A stretch of DNA of 64,000 bases from Parvibaculum sp963975745. Lineage in GTDB: Bacteria > Pseudomonadota > Alphaproteobacteria > Parvibaculales > Parvibaculaceae. Location: assembly GCF_963975745.1 (NCBI RefSeq), contig NZ_CAXBIB010000005.1:132271-196270 (forward strand). Reading direction: 5' to 3'. Shown piece after piece: positions 41,974 to 50,622 of the stretch (its first letter is position 1; the number at the start of each line of letters is the position of its first letter). The translations under genes and the position numbers were made by a program. The notes below the pieces were generated by a model. It was not told the DNA's origin, did not search any database, and worked only from the letters and a program-made list of their open reading frames with translations.

Positions 41974-44582
41974 CCGATCAGGCCGATACGAGCGAACGTA
42001 AACCGAAGACGGGCGGCAAGACGCTGAGCCTGAAGCGGACGGTCGAGTCTGGCCATGTGCGCCAGAACTTCTCGCATGGCCGCACCAAGACGGTGGTCGT
42101 CGAGAAGAAGAAGAGCCGCACGCTGAAAACCGCTGCGGCCGCCGCCGAAGAGCCGTCAAAGCCGCAAAAGGCCCCCGCGCCGGTCGCGAAAGCGGCCGAG
42201 GAGCCGGCGCCTGCCGCCGTCGAGACCAAGGCTGAAAAACCGGCAAAGGCCGCCGCGACCGCGGCGCCGGCCGCGAAGGAAAAGCCCGCAAGCCGCGCCC
42301 GGTCGGGCGTCGTGCTGCGCACGCTGACCGAGGAAGAAAAGCAGGCCCGTGCGCTGGCGCTCGACAGCGCCCGCGAGCGCGAAGGCGAGGATCGCCGCCG
42401 CGCCGAAGAGGAAGCACGCCGCTTTGCCGACGAAGACGCGCGTCGCGAACGCGAGCGTGCCGAGGCCGCCGCACGTGCGGCCGAGGAAGCGACCCGGCTT
42501 GCGGCCGAACAGACGACGCGTTCCCGCGCCGCCGAGGAAGCAAAGCGCCGCCTCGACACGGATGCGCCGGCCGGCCGCGCCACGGCGAAGGACCTGAAGG
42601 GCGACGAAGCCGAGGATGACGACAAGCCGAAGCGCGGTCCCGGCCATACGCCGGCGAAGCCGCCGGTTGCGCGCCGCACCGAAGAGCGCCGGCGCGGCAA
42701 GCTGACCATCACCAAGGCTTTCGATGATGAAGGCGATCGCCAGCGCTCGCTGGCCTCGATGCGCCGCCGCGTCGAGCGCGAGCGCAAGAAGCATATGGGC
42801 ATCCAGGATGCCCCGCAGAAGATTATCCGCGAAGTCGTGATCCCGGAAGTCATCACCATTCAGGAACTGGCCAACCGCATGGCGGAGCGTGCGGTCGATG
42901 TGATGAAGATCCTGATGAAGCAGGGTATCATGCTGAAGATCACCGACGTGATCGACAGCGACACGGCCCAGCTGGTCGCTGAGGAACTCGGTCACACGGT
43001 CAAGCGCGTTGCTGAATCGGACGTCGAGGAAGGCCTTGTTGGTGAGGCGGATATCGACGAGGTGAAGCAGCCGCGTGCGCCTGTTGTCACCGTCATGGGC
43101 CATGTCGACCACGGCAAGACCTCGCTGCTCGACGCGCTGCGCAAGACCGATGTCGCGGCGGGCGAAGCCGGCGGCATCACCCAGCATATCGGCGCCTATC
43201 AGGTGAATCTGAGCTCGGGCGAGCGCATCACCTTTCTTGACACACCGGGCCACGCGGCCTTCACCTCGATGCGCGCTCGCGGCGCAAAGGTCACCGACAT
43301 CGTCGTGCTGGTTGTCGCTGCCGACGACGGCGTGATGCCGCAGACGATCGAGGCGATCAATCATGCCAAGGCGGCCGGCGTGCCGATGATTGTCGCCATC
43401 AACAAGATGGACAAGCCCGAGGCCGATCCGTCCCGCGTCAAGAACGAACTGCTGCAGCATGAAGTCGTGGTCGAGGATTTCGGTGGCGACGTGCTGGCGG
43501 TTCCGATTTCGGCCAAGACCGGCATGGGGCTCGACAAGCTGGAAGAGACCATCCTTCTCCAGGCCGAGCTCCTCGACATTCGCGCCAATCCCGATCGTCC
43601 CGCCGAGGGCATTATCGTCGAGGCGAAGCTCGATCGCGGCCGCGGCCCGGTCGGCACCGTACTCGTGCAGCGCGGTACGCTGAAGGTTGGCGACATCATC
43701 GTGGCCGGTGCCGAATGGGGCCGTGTCCGTGCACTGATCAATGATCGCGGCGAAAACGTCGACAGCGCCGGCCCGTCGGTGCCTGTCGAGGTTCTCGGTC
43801 TCGGCGGCGCGCCGGAAGCCGGCGACGTGATGAGCGTTGTCGAAAGCGAAGCGCGCGCCCGCGAAGTCACCGACTACCGTCAGCGCGTCCAGCGCGACAA
43901 GCGCGTCGGCACGGGCGGGCGCACTTCGCTCGACCAGATGCTGTCGCAGCTGAAGGAACAGGACAAGAAGGAACTGCCGATCGTCGTCAAGGCCGACGTG
44001 CAGGGCTCGGCCGAAGCTATCGTGCAGGCGCTCGAAAAGCTCGGCACCGACGAGGTCACGGCGCGCGTCATTCATGTCGGTGTCGGCGGCGTTACCGAAA
44101 GCGACATCACGCTGGCGACCGCGTCGGGCGCGCCGGTCATCGGTTTCAATGTGCGCGCCAACACGCAGGCGCGCGATGCCGCCCGCCAGGGCGGCGTCGA
44201 GATCCGCTACTACTCGGTGATCTACGACCTGGTCGACGATATCAAGGCCGCATTGTCCGGCATGCTCTCGCCGGAACTGCGCGAAACCTTCCTCGGCAAT
44301 GCCGAAATCCTGGAAGTGTTCAACATCTCCAAGGTCGGCAAGGTTTCGGGCTGCCGTGTCACCGAAGGTGTGGTGCGTCGCGGTTCCAGCGTGCGCCTGA
44401 TCCGCGACGACGTCGTGGTGCACGAAGGCAAGCTCTCGACCCTGAAACGCTTCAAGGACGAAGTGAAGGAAGTGCAGTCCGGCCAGGAATGCGGCATGGC
44501 CTTCGAGAACTATCAGGACATGCGCAAGGGCGACATCATCGAGTGCTTCGATGTCGAGGTGGTGAAGCGCAGCCTCGCCTGA
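41970..44582 (+). CDS. infB: Translation initiation factor IF-2
   Basis: 870 aa from ATG 41970 (ATGA overlap). IF-2 is the GTPase that brings fMet-tRNA to the 30S and drives subunit joining. The first ~290 residues are a charged, alanine- and glutamate-rich extension, partly coiled coil. An IF2_N motif follows (PEVITIQELANRMAERAVDV), then the G domain (GHVDHGKTSLLDALRK near residue 376, DTPGHAAF, NKMD), two beta-barrel domains and the C2 tRNA-binding domain ending near VVKRSLA. Length is typical. Confidence 0.97.
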   Translation: MTDQADTSERKPKTGGKTLSLKRTVESGHVRQNFSHGRTKTVVVEKKKSRTLKTAAAAAEEPSKPQKAPAPVAKAAEEPAPAAVETKAEKPAKAAATAAPAAKEKPASRARSGVVLRTLTEEEKQARALALDSAREREGEDRRRAEEEARRFADEDARRERERAEAAARAAEEATRLAAEQTTRSRAAEEAKRRLDTDAPAGRATAKDLKGDEAEDDDKPKRGPGHTPAKPPVARRTEERRRGKLTITKAFDDEGDRQRSLASMRRRVERERKKHMGIQDAPQKIIREVVIPEVITIQELANRMAERAVDVMKILMKQGIMLKITDVIDSDTAQLVAEELGHTVKRVAESDVEEGLVGEADIDEVKQPRAPVVTVMGHVDHGKTSLLDALRKTDVAAGEAGGITQHIGAYQVNLSSGERITFLDTPGHAAFTSMRARGAKVTDIVVLVVAADDGVMPQTIEAINHAKAAGVPMIVAINKMDKPEADPSRVKNELLQHEVVVEDFGGDVLAVPISAKTGMGLDKLEETILLQAELLDIRANPDRPAEGIIVEAKLDRGRGPVGTVLVQRGTLKVGDIIVAGAEWGRVRALINDRGENVDSAGPSVPVEVLGLGGAPEAGDVMSVVESEARAREVTDYRQRVQRDKRVGTGGRTSLDQMLSQLKEQDKKELPIVVKADVQGSAEAIVQALEKLGTDEVTARVIHVGVGGVTESDITLATASGAPVIGFNVRANTQARDAARQGGVEIRYYSVIYDLVDDIKAALSGMLSPELRETFLGNAEILEVFNISKVGKVSGCRVTEGVVRRGSSVRLIRDDVVVHEGKLSTLKRFKDEVKEVQSGQECGMAFENYQDMRKGDIIECFDVEVVKRSLA

Positions 44583-44636
44583 TCTCGAGGCCGCCACCCG
44601 GCCCCGGTTGCGCCGGGCCGATTGAAAGACGCCGTG

Positions 44637-45041
44637 ATGGTCAGGAAACATACCCATGCATCGAAAGGCCCGAGCCAGCGCCAGTTGCGCGCCGGCGAGC
44701 TGGTGCGCCGTGCATTGGCCGACATCGTCGCGCGCGGCACCATCCGCGATCCCGAGCTGATCGAACGCAGCTTCTCCATCACCGAAGTGCGGATGAGTCC
44801 CGATCTGCGCCATGCGACATGTTTTGTCGCGCCGCTCGGTCAGGGCGATGCCGCCGCGCTGGCCGCCGCGCTGACACGGGTGCGCGCCTACCTGCGCGGT
44901 CAGCTTTCGCGCGAGGTCACCTTCAAGTTCATGCCCGACCTGACCTTCGAACCCGACACCTCCTACGACAAGGCCAGCGAGATCGACCGTCTTCTTCATT
45001 CGCCCGAGGTTGTGCGCGATCTGTCGGGCGAAGAGGACTGA
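44637..45041 (+). CDS. rbfA: 30S ribosome-binding factor RbfA
   Basis: 134 aa from ATG 44637 (GTG 44634 and TTG 44622 are in frame). RbfA is a KH-fold factor for late 30S maturation and cold adaptation. Family marks are RQLRAGELVRRALADIVARG, SITEVRMSPDLRHATCFV and FKFMPDLTFEPDTSYDKA. Its stop is 4 bp before truB. The infB-rbfA-truB-rpsO order is conserved across bacteria. Confidence 0.93.
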   Translation: MVRKHTHASKGPSQRQLRAGELVRRALADIVARGTIRDPELIERSFSITEVRMSPDLRHATCFVAPLGQGDAAALAAALTRVRAYLRGQLSREVTFKFMPDLTFEPDTSYDKASEIDRLLHSPEVVRDLSGEED

Positions 45042-45045
45042 GCCC

Positions 45046-45966
45046 ATGGCCCGCCGCAAGACGGGTGAGGCGGTGTCGGGCTGGGTGATCGTCGACAAGC
45101 CCGCCGGACCGACCTCCTCCGACGTCGTCAATCGCGTCCGCCGCCTCTTCAATGCCCGCAAGGCCGGCCATGCGGGCACCCTTGACCCGCTGGCGACCGG
45201 CATCCTGCCCGTGGCGCTGGGCGAGGCGACCAAGACCGTTCCCTTCATCATCGATGCCGCCAAGGGCTATCGCTTCACCATTTGCTTCGGCACCGCGACT
45301 TCAACCGATGACGCCGAGGGCGAAATCGTCGCCCGAAGCGACGTCCGCCCCGCCGCCGCCGCGATCGAGGCCGTGCTGCCGGCCTTCCGCGGCCCGATCG
45401 AACAGGTGCCGCCGGCCTTTTCGGCTATCAGGATCGATGGTGAACGGGCCTATGCAAGAGCCCGGGCGGGCGAGACGGTCGAAATGAAGGCCCGCGCGGT
45501 CACCATCCATGAGATCCGCCTCCTGGGCCTCCCCGACACGGACCATGCCGAGCTGGAAATCCTTTGCAGCAAAGGGACTTACGTCCGCTCCCTGGCCCGC
45601 GATCTGGCTCGGGCGCTGGGCACGGTCGGTCATGTTTCGGCGCTCCGCCGCACCCGTCACGGGCCATTTGGCGAGGCGGCGGCAATTCCGCTGGATAAAC
45701 TCTGCGCCTTGGGCCATATTGCGCCCGCTCCCGGCCTTGGGGCCCATCTGCTGCCGCTTGAGACCGCGCTGGACGACATCCCGGCACTGGCCGTCAGCGG
45801 CGACGATGCGGCCCGACTGAAACAGGGTCAGGGGGTTTTGTTGCGCGGGCGCGACGCACCCATCCTTTCCGGATCGGTTCTGGCGACCCATCGGGGAGAC
45901 CCGGTGGCGCTCACCGAATACGAAAAGGGCGAGCTTCGGCCCGTGCGCGTTTTCAATCTCGTTTGA
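45046..45966 (+). CDS. truB: tRNA pseudouridine(55) synthase
   Basis: 306 aa from ATG 45046. TruB makes pseudouridine 55 in the T-loop of tRNAs. The catalytic Asp lies in KAGHAGTLDPLATGILPVALG. Other marks are DKPAGPTSSDVVNRV, QVPPAFSAIRIDGERAYARA and the CSKGTYVRSLARDLARALG block. A short C-terminal PUA-like region ends the protein. rpsO follows after 13 bp. Confidence 0.96.
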   Translation: MARRKTGEAVSGWVIVDKPAGPTSSDVVNRVRRLFNARKAGHAGTLDPLATGILPVALGEATKTVPFIIDAAKGYRFTICFGTATSTDDAEGEIVARSDVRPAAAAIEAVLPAFRGPIEQVPPAFSAIRIDGERAYARARAGETVEMKARAVTIHEIRLLGLPDTDHAELEILCSKGTYVRSLARDLARALGTVGHVSALRRTRHGPFGEAAAIPLDKLCALGHIAPAPGLGAHLLPLETALDDIPALAVSGDDAARLKQGQGVLLRGRDAPILSGSVLATHRGDPVALTEYEKGELRPVRVFNLV

Positions 45967-45979
45967 TGAGGAGACCCCG

Positions 45980-46249
45980 ATGTCGATTACGCCGGAACGC
46001 AAGGCCGAGCTGATCAAGGAATTTGCCGGCAAGGATGGCGACACAGGTTCGCCCGAAGTGCAGGTTGCCATCCTGACCGAGCGCATCGTCAATCTCACCG
46101 ACCACTTCAAGAGCCACGCGAAGGACAATCATTCGCGTCGCGGCCTTCTGAAGATGGTGAGCCAGCGCCGCAGCCTTCTCGACTATGTGAAGAAGAAGGA
46201 TCAGGCGCGTTATGAAAAGCTGATCGCCCGTCTGGGGATCCGGCGGTAA
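45980..46249 (+). CDS. rpsO: 30S ribosomal protein S15
   Basis: 89 aa from ATG 45980 with GAGGAGA upstream. It has the full S15 pattern: TPERKAELIKEFAGKDGDTG, SPEVQVAILTERIVNLTDHF, NHSRRGLLKMVSQRRSLLDY and a final IARLGIRR. S15 binds the central domain of 16S rRNA early in assembly. A six-base stem (GGGGTG/CACCCC, 46251-46270) follows the stop. The rpsO-pnp order is conserved, and elsewhere the transcript between them is cut by RNase III and RNase E. Confidence 0.97.
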   Translation: MSITPERKAELIKEFAGKDGDTGSPEVQVAILTERIVNLTDHFKSHAKDNHSRRGLLKMVSQRRSLLDYVKKKDQARYEKLIARLGIRR

Positions 46250-46570
46250 CGGGGTGCGTCCTATCACCCCATCGGCCTCGCAATGCACGGCGCCTGCCCG
46301 GACGGTCTTCGGACCCGAGGGGCAGGCGTGCGTCTTTGAGGGGCCTGAACGAGAGACAATCGTCCGTTAACGGATGACTGTGAAGCGGCTGGACCTTTCG
46401 CCTTTGTCTCGTGGCGGCTGGTCCTGTGTCGAGTATGCGCAGCGCAGGTTTCGCGCACGCCGCCCCAGTCTTCCATTTGTCCGGCCGCCGGGAAGGCGGC
46501 AGATAGGCGCCCGCCGCATGATGGTGGAAATGAACGCATGATGGGCGGCGGCGCAAAACAGGAAATCGAA
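46250..46570 (+). promoter_or_regulatory. pnp leader with UUCG-capped hairpin
   Basis: In this 321-bp gap CGCCTGCCC (46291-46299) pairs with GGGCAGGCG (46320-46328). Inside, GGTC and GACC close a TTCG tetraloop (46304-46315). In enterobacteria a hairpin in the pnp leader is an RNase III entry site for PNPase autoregulation; this one is a positional counterpart. The rest shows no ORF with a ribosome binding site and no clear promoter. Confidence 0.55.
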
Positions 46571-48760
46571 ATGTTTGAAATCACACGCGAAGAGATCGAA
46601 TGGGGCGGCCGTCCGCTCATCCTCGAAACGGGCAAGGTTGCCCGCCAGGCCGATGGCGCGGTGCTCGCGACCTATGGCGAAACGACGGTGCTTGCCACGG
46701 TCGTCGGTGAGCGCAAGCCGAAGCCGGGGCTCGACTTCTTCCCCCTGACCGTCAACTATCAGGAAAAGACCTATGCCGCGGGCAAGATTCCCGGCGGCTT
46801 CTTCAAGCGTGAAGGCCGTCCGAGCGAGAAGGAAACGCTGGTCTCCCGCCTGATCGACCGGCCGATCCGCCCGCTCTTCATCAAGGGCTTCAAGAACGAA
46901 ACCCAGGTCATTGCGACCGTACTGTCCCACGACATGGAAAACGATCCCGACATCGTCGCGATGGTCGCCGTGTCGGCCGCGCTGACCATTTCGGGTCTGC
47001 CCTTCATGGGCCCCATCGCCGCCGCCCGCGTCGGCTATATCGATGGTGAGTACAAGCTCAACCCGATGATCGACGAGATGGCCGAAAGCGATCTCGACCT
47101 CGTCGTCGCCGGCACGGCCGATGCCGTGATGATGGTGGAATCGGAAGCGAAGGAACTGTCCGAAGAGATCATGCTCGGTGCCGTGATGCACGGCCACAAG
47201 CATTTCCAGCCGGTGATCGACATGATCATCCGTCTGGCCGAAAAATGCGCCAAGGAACCGCGCGCGATCGACGTGAAGGACAACGCGGAACTTGTCGGCA
47301 AGGTCCGCGCGCTGGTCGAAGGCGATCTTCGTGCCGCCTATGGAATCCGCGACAAGGGCCAGCGCCACGAGGCGATCTCGAAGGCCAAGGACAAGGCCAA
47401 GGCCGCGTTCTGCAATCCCGACGACGCCAATGCCGTGCCGGAAACGGAAATCGGTGGCGTCTTCAAGGAGATCGAAAGCGATATCGTTCGCAATTCGATT
47501 CTCGACACGAAGAAGCGCATCGACGGGCGCGACCTCGAAACGGTGCGTCCCATCGTTTCGGAAGTCGGCATCCTGCCGCGCACGCACGGCTCGGCGCTGT
47601 TCACGCGCGGCGAGACCCAGGCGCTGGTTGTTGCCACGCTCGGCACCGGCGACGATGAACAGTTCATCGACGCGCTGGAAGGCACCTACAAGGAAAACTT
47701 CCTGCTTCACTACAACTTCCCGCCCTTCTCGGTCGGTGAGACGGGCCGCGTCGGCTTCACCGGTCGCCGCGAAGTCGGTCACGGCAAGCTGGCCTGGCGG
47801 GCGTTGCGCGCCGTGCTGCCGCCCAAGACCGAGTTCCCCTACACGCTGCGTCTGGTCTCGGAAATCACCGAGTCGAACGGCTCCTCCTCGATGGCGACCG
47901 TTTGCGGATCTTCGCTGGCGATGATGGATGCGGGCGTGCCGATCAAGCGCGCCGTGGCCGGTATCGCCATGGGCCTGATCCTCGAAGGCGAGCGCTTCGC
48001 GGTGCTCTCCGACATTCTCGGCGACGAGGATCATCTCGGCGACATGGACTTCAAGGTGGCGGGCACGTCCGAAGGCGTGACCTCGCTGCAGATGGACATC
48101 AAGATCGCCGGCATCACCGAAGGCATCATGAAGCAGGCGCTCGCCCAGGCGCAGGGCGGCCGCATTCACATCCTCGGCGAGATGGCCAAGGCGCTCGACA
48201 CGGCCCGCCCCGAAATGGGCGAGCATGCGCCGCGCATCGAAGTCATCAACGTGCCGACCGACAAGATCCGCGAAGTGATCGGTACGGGCGGCAAGGTGGT
48301 GCGCGAGATCGTCGAAAAGACCGGCGCCAAGATCGACATCTCCGACGATGGCACGATCAAGGTGGCCTCCTCCGACGGCGAGGCGATCCGCAAGGCGATT
48401 GCCTGGATCCAGGGCATCGTCGCCGAGCCGGAAGTCGGCGTGATCTACGAAGGCACGGTCGTCAAGGTCGTCGATTTCGGCGCCTTCGTGAACTTCTTCG
48501 GTCCGCGCGACGGTCTGGTGCATATCTCGCAGATGGCGCCGACCCGCGTCGAACAGGTCTCCGACGTCGTCAAGGAAGGCGACAAGGTCAAGGTCAAGCT
48601 TCTGGGCTTCGACGATCGCGGCAAGGTCCGCCTCTCGATGAAGCACGTCAACCAGGAGACGGGCGAGGAGATCGTCTATGAGAACGAGCCGGCCGAGCAG
48701 CCCCGCGAAAAGCGCGAAGGCGGCGGTGGCGGCCGCGGCCGCCGGCGCGAGCGGGACTGA
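46571..48760 (+). CDS. pnp: Polyribonucleotide nucleotidyltransferase (PNPase)
   Basis: 729 aa from ATG 46571, with AGGA 7 nt upstream; an upstream in-frame ATG (46538) lacks one. PNPase is a trimeric 3'-5' phosphorolytic exoribonuclease and degradosome partner. Two RNase PH domains flank a helical linker; the second holds the active site region (GRREVGHGKLAWRAL, SNGSSSMATVCGSSLAMMDAG). KH (IREVIGTGGKVVREIVEKTG) and S1 (IYEGTVVKVVDFGAFVNFF) domains follow. It ends in a glycine/arginine-rich tail. Confidence 0.97.
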   Translation: MFEITREEIEWGGRPLILETGKVARQADGAVLATYGETTVLATVVGERKPKPGLDFFPLTVNYQEKTYAAGKIPGGFFKREGRPSEKETLVSRLIDRPIRPLFIKGFKNETQVIATVLSHDMENDPDIVAMVAVSAALTISGLPFMGPIAAARVGYIDGEYKLNPMIDEMAESDLDLVVAGTADAVMMVESEAKELSEEIMLGAVMHGHKHFQPVIDMIIRLAEKCAKEPRAIDVKDNAELVGKVRALVEGDLRAAYGIRDKGQRHEAISKAKDKAKAAFCNPDDANAVPETEIGGVFKEIESDIVRNSILDTKKRIDGRDLETVRPIVSEVGILPRTHGSALFTRGETQALVVATLGTGDDEQFIDALEGTYKENFLLHYNFPPFSVGETGRVGFTGRREVGHGKLAWRALRAVLPPKTEFPYTLRLVSEITESNGSSSMATVCGSSLAMMDAGVPIKRAVAGIAMGLILEGERFAVLSDILGDEDHLGDMDFKVAGTSEGVTSLQMDIKIAGITEGIMKQALAQAQGGRIHILGEMAKALDTARPEMGEHAPRIEVINVPTDKIREVIGTGGKVVREIVEKTGAKIDISDDGTIKVASSDGEAIRKAIAWIQGIVAEPEVGVIYEGTVVKVVDFGAFVNFFGPRDGLVHISQMAPTRVEQVSDVVKEGDKVKVKLLGFDDRGKVRLSMKHVNQETGEEIVYENEPAEQPREKREGGGGGRGRRRERD

Positions 48761-48788
48761 CCGCGCTGCGCAAAACCGTTAGGATTGC

Positions 48789-48823
48789 GGGGTCGGCCTT
48801 GATGGTCGGCCCCGTTTTCTTTT
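48789..48823 (+). terminator. Intrinsic terminator after pnp
   Basis: GGGGTCGGCC (48789-48798) pairs with GGTCGGCCCC (48804-48813), ten pairs including two G-T, followed by GTTTTCTTTT. It separates pnp from the secreted protein at 48835. Confidence 0.85.
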
Positions 48824-48834
48824 GGGAGGGCCCC

Positions 48835-49458
48835 ATGCGCCTCGTCGCCATACTCGCTGCCGCGCTGTCGCTGGCGCTGCCGGTCGCCGCCCCTGCCGGG
48901 CAGGCTGCGCCGCAGGGCTGGGAAGACCGCATCACCGAATTCGACCGCGACCGCCTCTCGCGCCTTGACGAGGCGGTGGCGAAGGGCATGGAAATGGCCG
49001 CCGCCGAACCCTTCCCGGCCGGCGACTATGCCGATCTGGTCAACATCATGCAGGCGACGCCCGTCTCGGTCACCGCGGCCTCGCTGCGCGGCAACTGGCG
49101 CTGCCGCACCATCAAGGCTGGCGGTCCCTATCTGAGCTTCGTCGTCTATGGCTGGTTTTCCTGCCGCATCTCGCAGACGCCGGACGGTCTCTATTTCGAG
49201 AAGCTCTCGGGCTCGCAGCGCCAGACCGGCTACATCTATCCGCGCGACGAAACCAGCTGGGTCCTGTTGGCCGCGCCGAACGAGGATCATTCGGGCGCGC
49301 CGCGCCCCTATTCCGGCCCCGCAGGCGGCATCACCGATCCGCAGCTGCAGGACGAGCCGGGCATTCTCGAAGCGCTGGCCGATGGCCGCCTTCGCGTCTT
49401 CTTTCCCTGGCCGGTGCTCGAATCGACCTTCAACGTGCTGGAGCTGAAGCGGCCCTAG
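48835..49458 (+). CDS. DUF4893-like secreted protein
   Basis: 207 aa from ATG 48835, with GGGAGGG 4 nt upstream and a pnp terminator just before. The signal peptide ends near residue 26 (APAGQA). The mature protein has WEDRITEFDRDRLSRLDEAV, a central GNWRCRTIK and YGWFSCRISQ pair of cysteines, and GYIYPRDETSWVLLA. This fits the DUF4893 family as I recall it, of unknown function. It is probably periplasmic with one disulfide. It is convergent with the VOC gene, overlapping its stop by 4 bp. Confidence 0.7.
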   Translation: MRLVAILAAALSLALPVAAPAGQAAPQGWEDRITEFDRDRLSRLDEAVAKGMEMAAAEPFPAGDYADLVNIMQATPVSVTAASLRGNWRCRTIKAGGPYLSFVVYGWFSCRISQTPDGLYFEKLSGSQRQTGYIYPRDETSWVLLAAPNEDHSGAPRPYSGPAGGITDPQLQDEPGILEALADGRLRVFFPWPVLESTFNVLELKRP

Positions 49459-49871
49459 CCCGCCACCATATACCGGTCCCAGAACCCTTCCACCGGCGCG
49501 ATCTGTTCCACCACATCGACCCACAGCCCCGACGGATCGTGAAAGCCGAAACGGCGCTGGCCGAAGGGCTCGTCGGTCAACGGCAGCGATATGGGGAGCC
49601 CGCGCGCCGAGAACTCCGCATGCGCGGCCTTCGCGTCCTCGACCTGCAGTTCGAAACACATCCCCTTGCCGGAAAAGACCTCCGGCCCGGGCGGCGCGGA
49701 GGGATGATCGGGCGACATGAAGGCGAGGCTCGCCGTGCCGTCCGGCCCGTAAAGCAGCACGAACCAGCTGGCCGAGAACGCGATCTCGAAACCGAGAAGG
49801 TCGCGGTAGAACGCGGCGCATTGATGCAGTTCCGGCGTCACGATGATCGGATAACGGTCCGCGAAACGCAT
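49455..49871 (-). CDS. VOC superfamily protein (glyoxalase/bleomycin-resistance fold)
   Basis: 138 aa from ATG 49871, with GGAAG 6 nt upstream. The paired beta-alpha-beta VOC fold is visible: YPIIVTPELHQCAAFYRDLLGFEIAF, LAFMSPDHPS, MCFELQVEDAKAAHAEFSARG and RRFGFHDPSGLWVDVVEQI. The C-terminal D-P-S-G and E are usual metal-site positions. Its reaction cannot be inferred; antibiotic binding or isomerase activity are both possible. It is divergent from a TetR gene across a perfect 19-bp inverted repeat, so it is the likely target. Confidence 0.85.
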   Translation of the reverse strand: MRFADRYPIIVTPELHQCAAFYRDLLGFEIAFSASWFVLLYGPDGTASLAFMSPDHPSAPPGPEVFSGKGMCFELQVEDAKAAHAEFSARGLPISLPLTDEPFGQRRFGFHDPSGLWVDVVEQIAPVEGFWDRYMVAG

Positions 49872-49888
49872 GGCATTCTTCCTTTTGT

Positions 49889-49944
49889 TTGACATACCAA
49901 CAGTCTGTATTCGAAAGATAGTTGGCAGACTGTTGGTATGTCAA
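49889..49944. promoter_or_regulatory. Perfect 19-bp inverted repeat between VOC and TetR genes
   Basis: TTGACATACCAACAGTCTG (49889-49907) is matched exactly in reverse complement by 49926-49944, with 18 bp between. Each arm begins with a consensus -35 hexamer. On the minus strand TTGACA is followed after 18 bp by TATCTT, a good promoter for the VOC gene. The plus-strand -10 is weak. Binding by the TetR dimer to either or both arms would block these promoters. Confidence 0.8.
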
Positions 49945-49983
49945 TATCCTGAAACCGGGCGGGGCGTGAAAAGGGGCGACAAC

Positions 49984-50601
49984 ATGGCAGGTATGCGGGA
50001 AGAAAAGGCGCGGAAGACGCGCGCAAAGCTGGTCGCGGTCGCGCGGCGTCTCTTCGCGAAGAACGGCTTTGCGGCCACCTCGACGGAAGAGATTCTCGAC
50101 AAGGCCGGCGTCACGCGCGGCGCGCTCTATCACCATTTCGCCGACAAGGCGGCGCTTTTCGAGGCGGTCTGTATCGCGCTGCACGAAGAGGCAGTGGCCG
50201 CGATCGGCAAGGCGGCCGATGACAGCGCCGGTCCGTTCGAAGCCCTGCTCGAGGGCTCGCGCGCCTGGCTCGCGCATTTCGCAAGGCCGGAAGTCAATCG
50301 CATCCTGATCGTCGAGGCGCCCGCCGTGCTCGGCTGGGAGAAATGGAATGCGCTCGATGCCGCGCATGGTTTTGGCGAGTTGATGCAGGGCGTCGAGGCG
50401 GCACGCAAGGCAGGCGCGATCCGCGACATCGCTGCGGAGGAACTGGCCGTTCTGCTCAATGGCGCGATGAATGCGGCCGTGCTCTGGTCCGGTCACAAGG
50501 GCGGGAAAGCGCCGGCCCGCATGGAAAAGGCACTGACGGAATTGCTCACGGCGCTGAAACGCGACAGAACAAAGACTTGGAGTCGTTCATCGTTTCCGTG
50601 A
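49984..50601 (+). CDS. TetR/AcrR family transcriptional repressor
   Basis: 205 aa from ATG 49984, with AAGGGG about 8 nt upstream; the frame is open further back but that part is the operator. The N-terminal helix-turn-helix is ARRLFAKNGFAATSTEEIL, AGVTRGALYHHFADKAALF. The C-terminal ligand domain has a conserved core (WLAHFARPEVNRILIVEAP, AELAVLLNGAMNAAVLW-like helix). It lies opposite the VOC gene and probably represses it and itself. The last ~13 residues (RDRTKTWSRSSFP) are encoded by a dispersed palindromic repeat, so the original stop codon has been displaced. Confidence 0.9.
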   Translation: MAGMREEKARKTRAKLVAVARRLFAKNGFAATSTEEILDKAGVTRGALYHHFADKAALFEAVCIALHEEAVAAIGKAADDSAGPFEALLEGSRAWLAHFARPEVNRILIVEAPAVLGWEKWNALDAAHGFGELMQGVEAARKAGAIRDIAAEELAVLLNGAMNAAVLWSGHKGGKAPARMEKALTELLTALKRDRTKTWSRSSFP

Positions 50602-50617
50602 AACGATGAACGACTCT
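50562..50617. repeat. Second copy of the mosaic palindromic repeat, inside the TetR 3' end
   Basis: GAGTCGTTCATCGTTTC (50580-50596) pairs perfectly with 50600-50616 around three bases. The flank before it (ACAGAACAAAGACTTGG) matches the flank of the 1817 hairpin. It lies between the convergent tetR and fabI genes and includes the tetR stop codon. Confidence 0.85.
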
Positions 50618-50622
50618 AGGTC

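Noticed and set aside
42156..45263. 1035-codon open frame opposite infB, rbfA and truB
   Set aside because: It crosses three conserved genes and has no domain; a shadow of high-GC third positions.
46367..48646. 759-codon open frame opposite pnp
   Set aside because: Histidine- and aspartate-rich shadow translation; pnp is complete on the plus strand.
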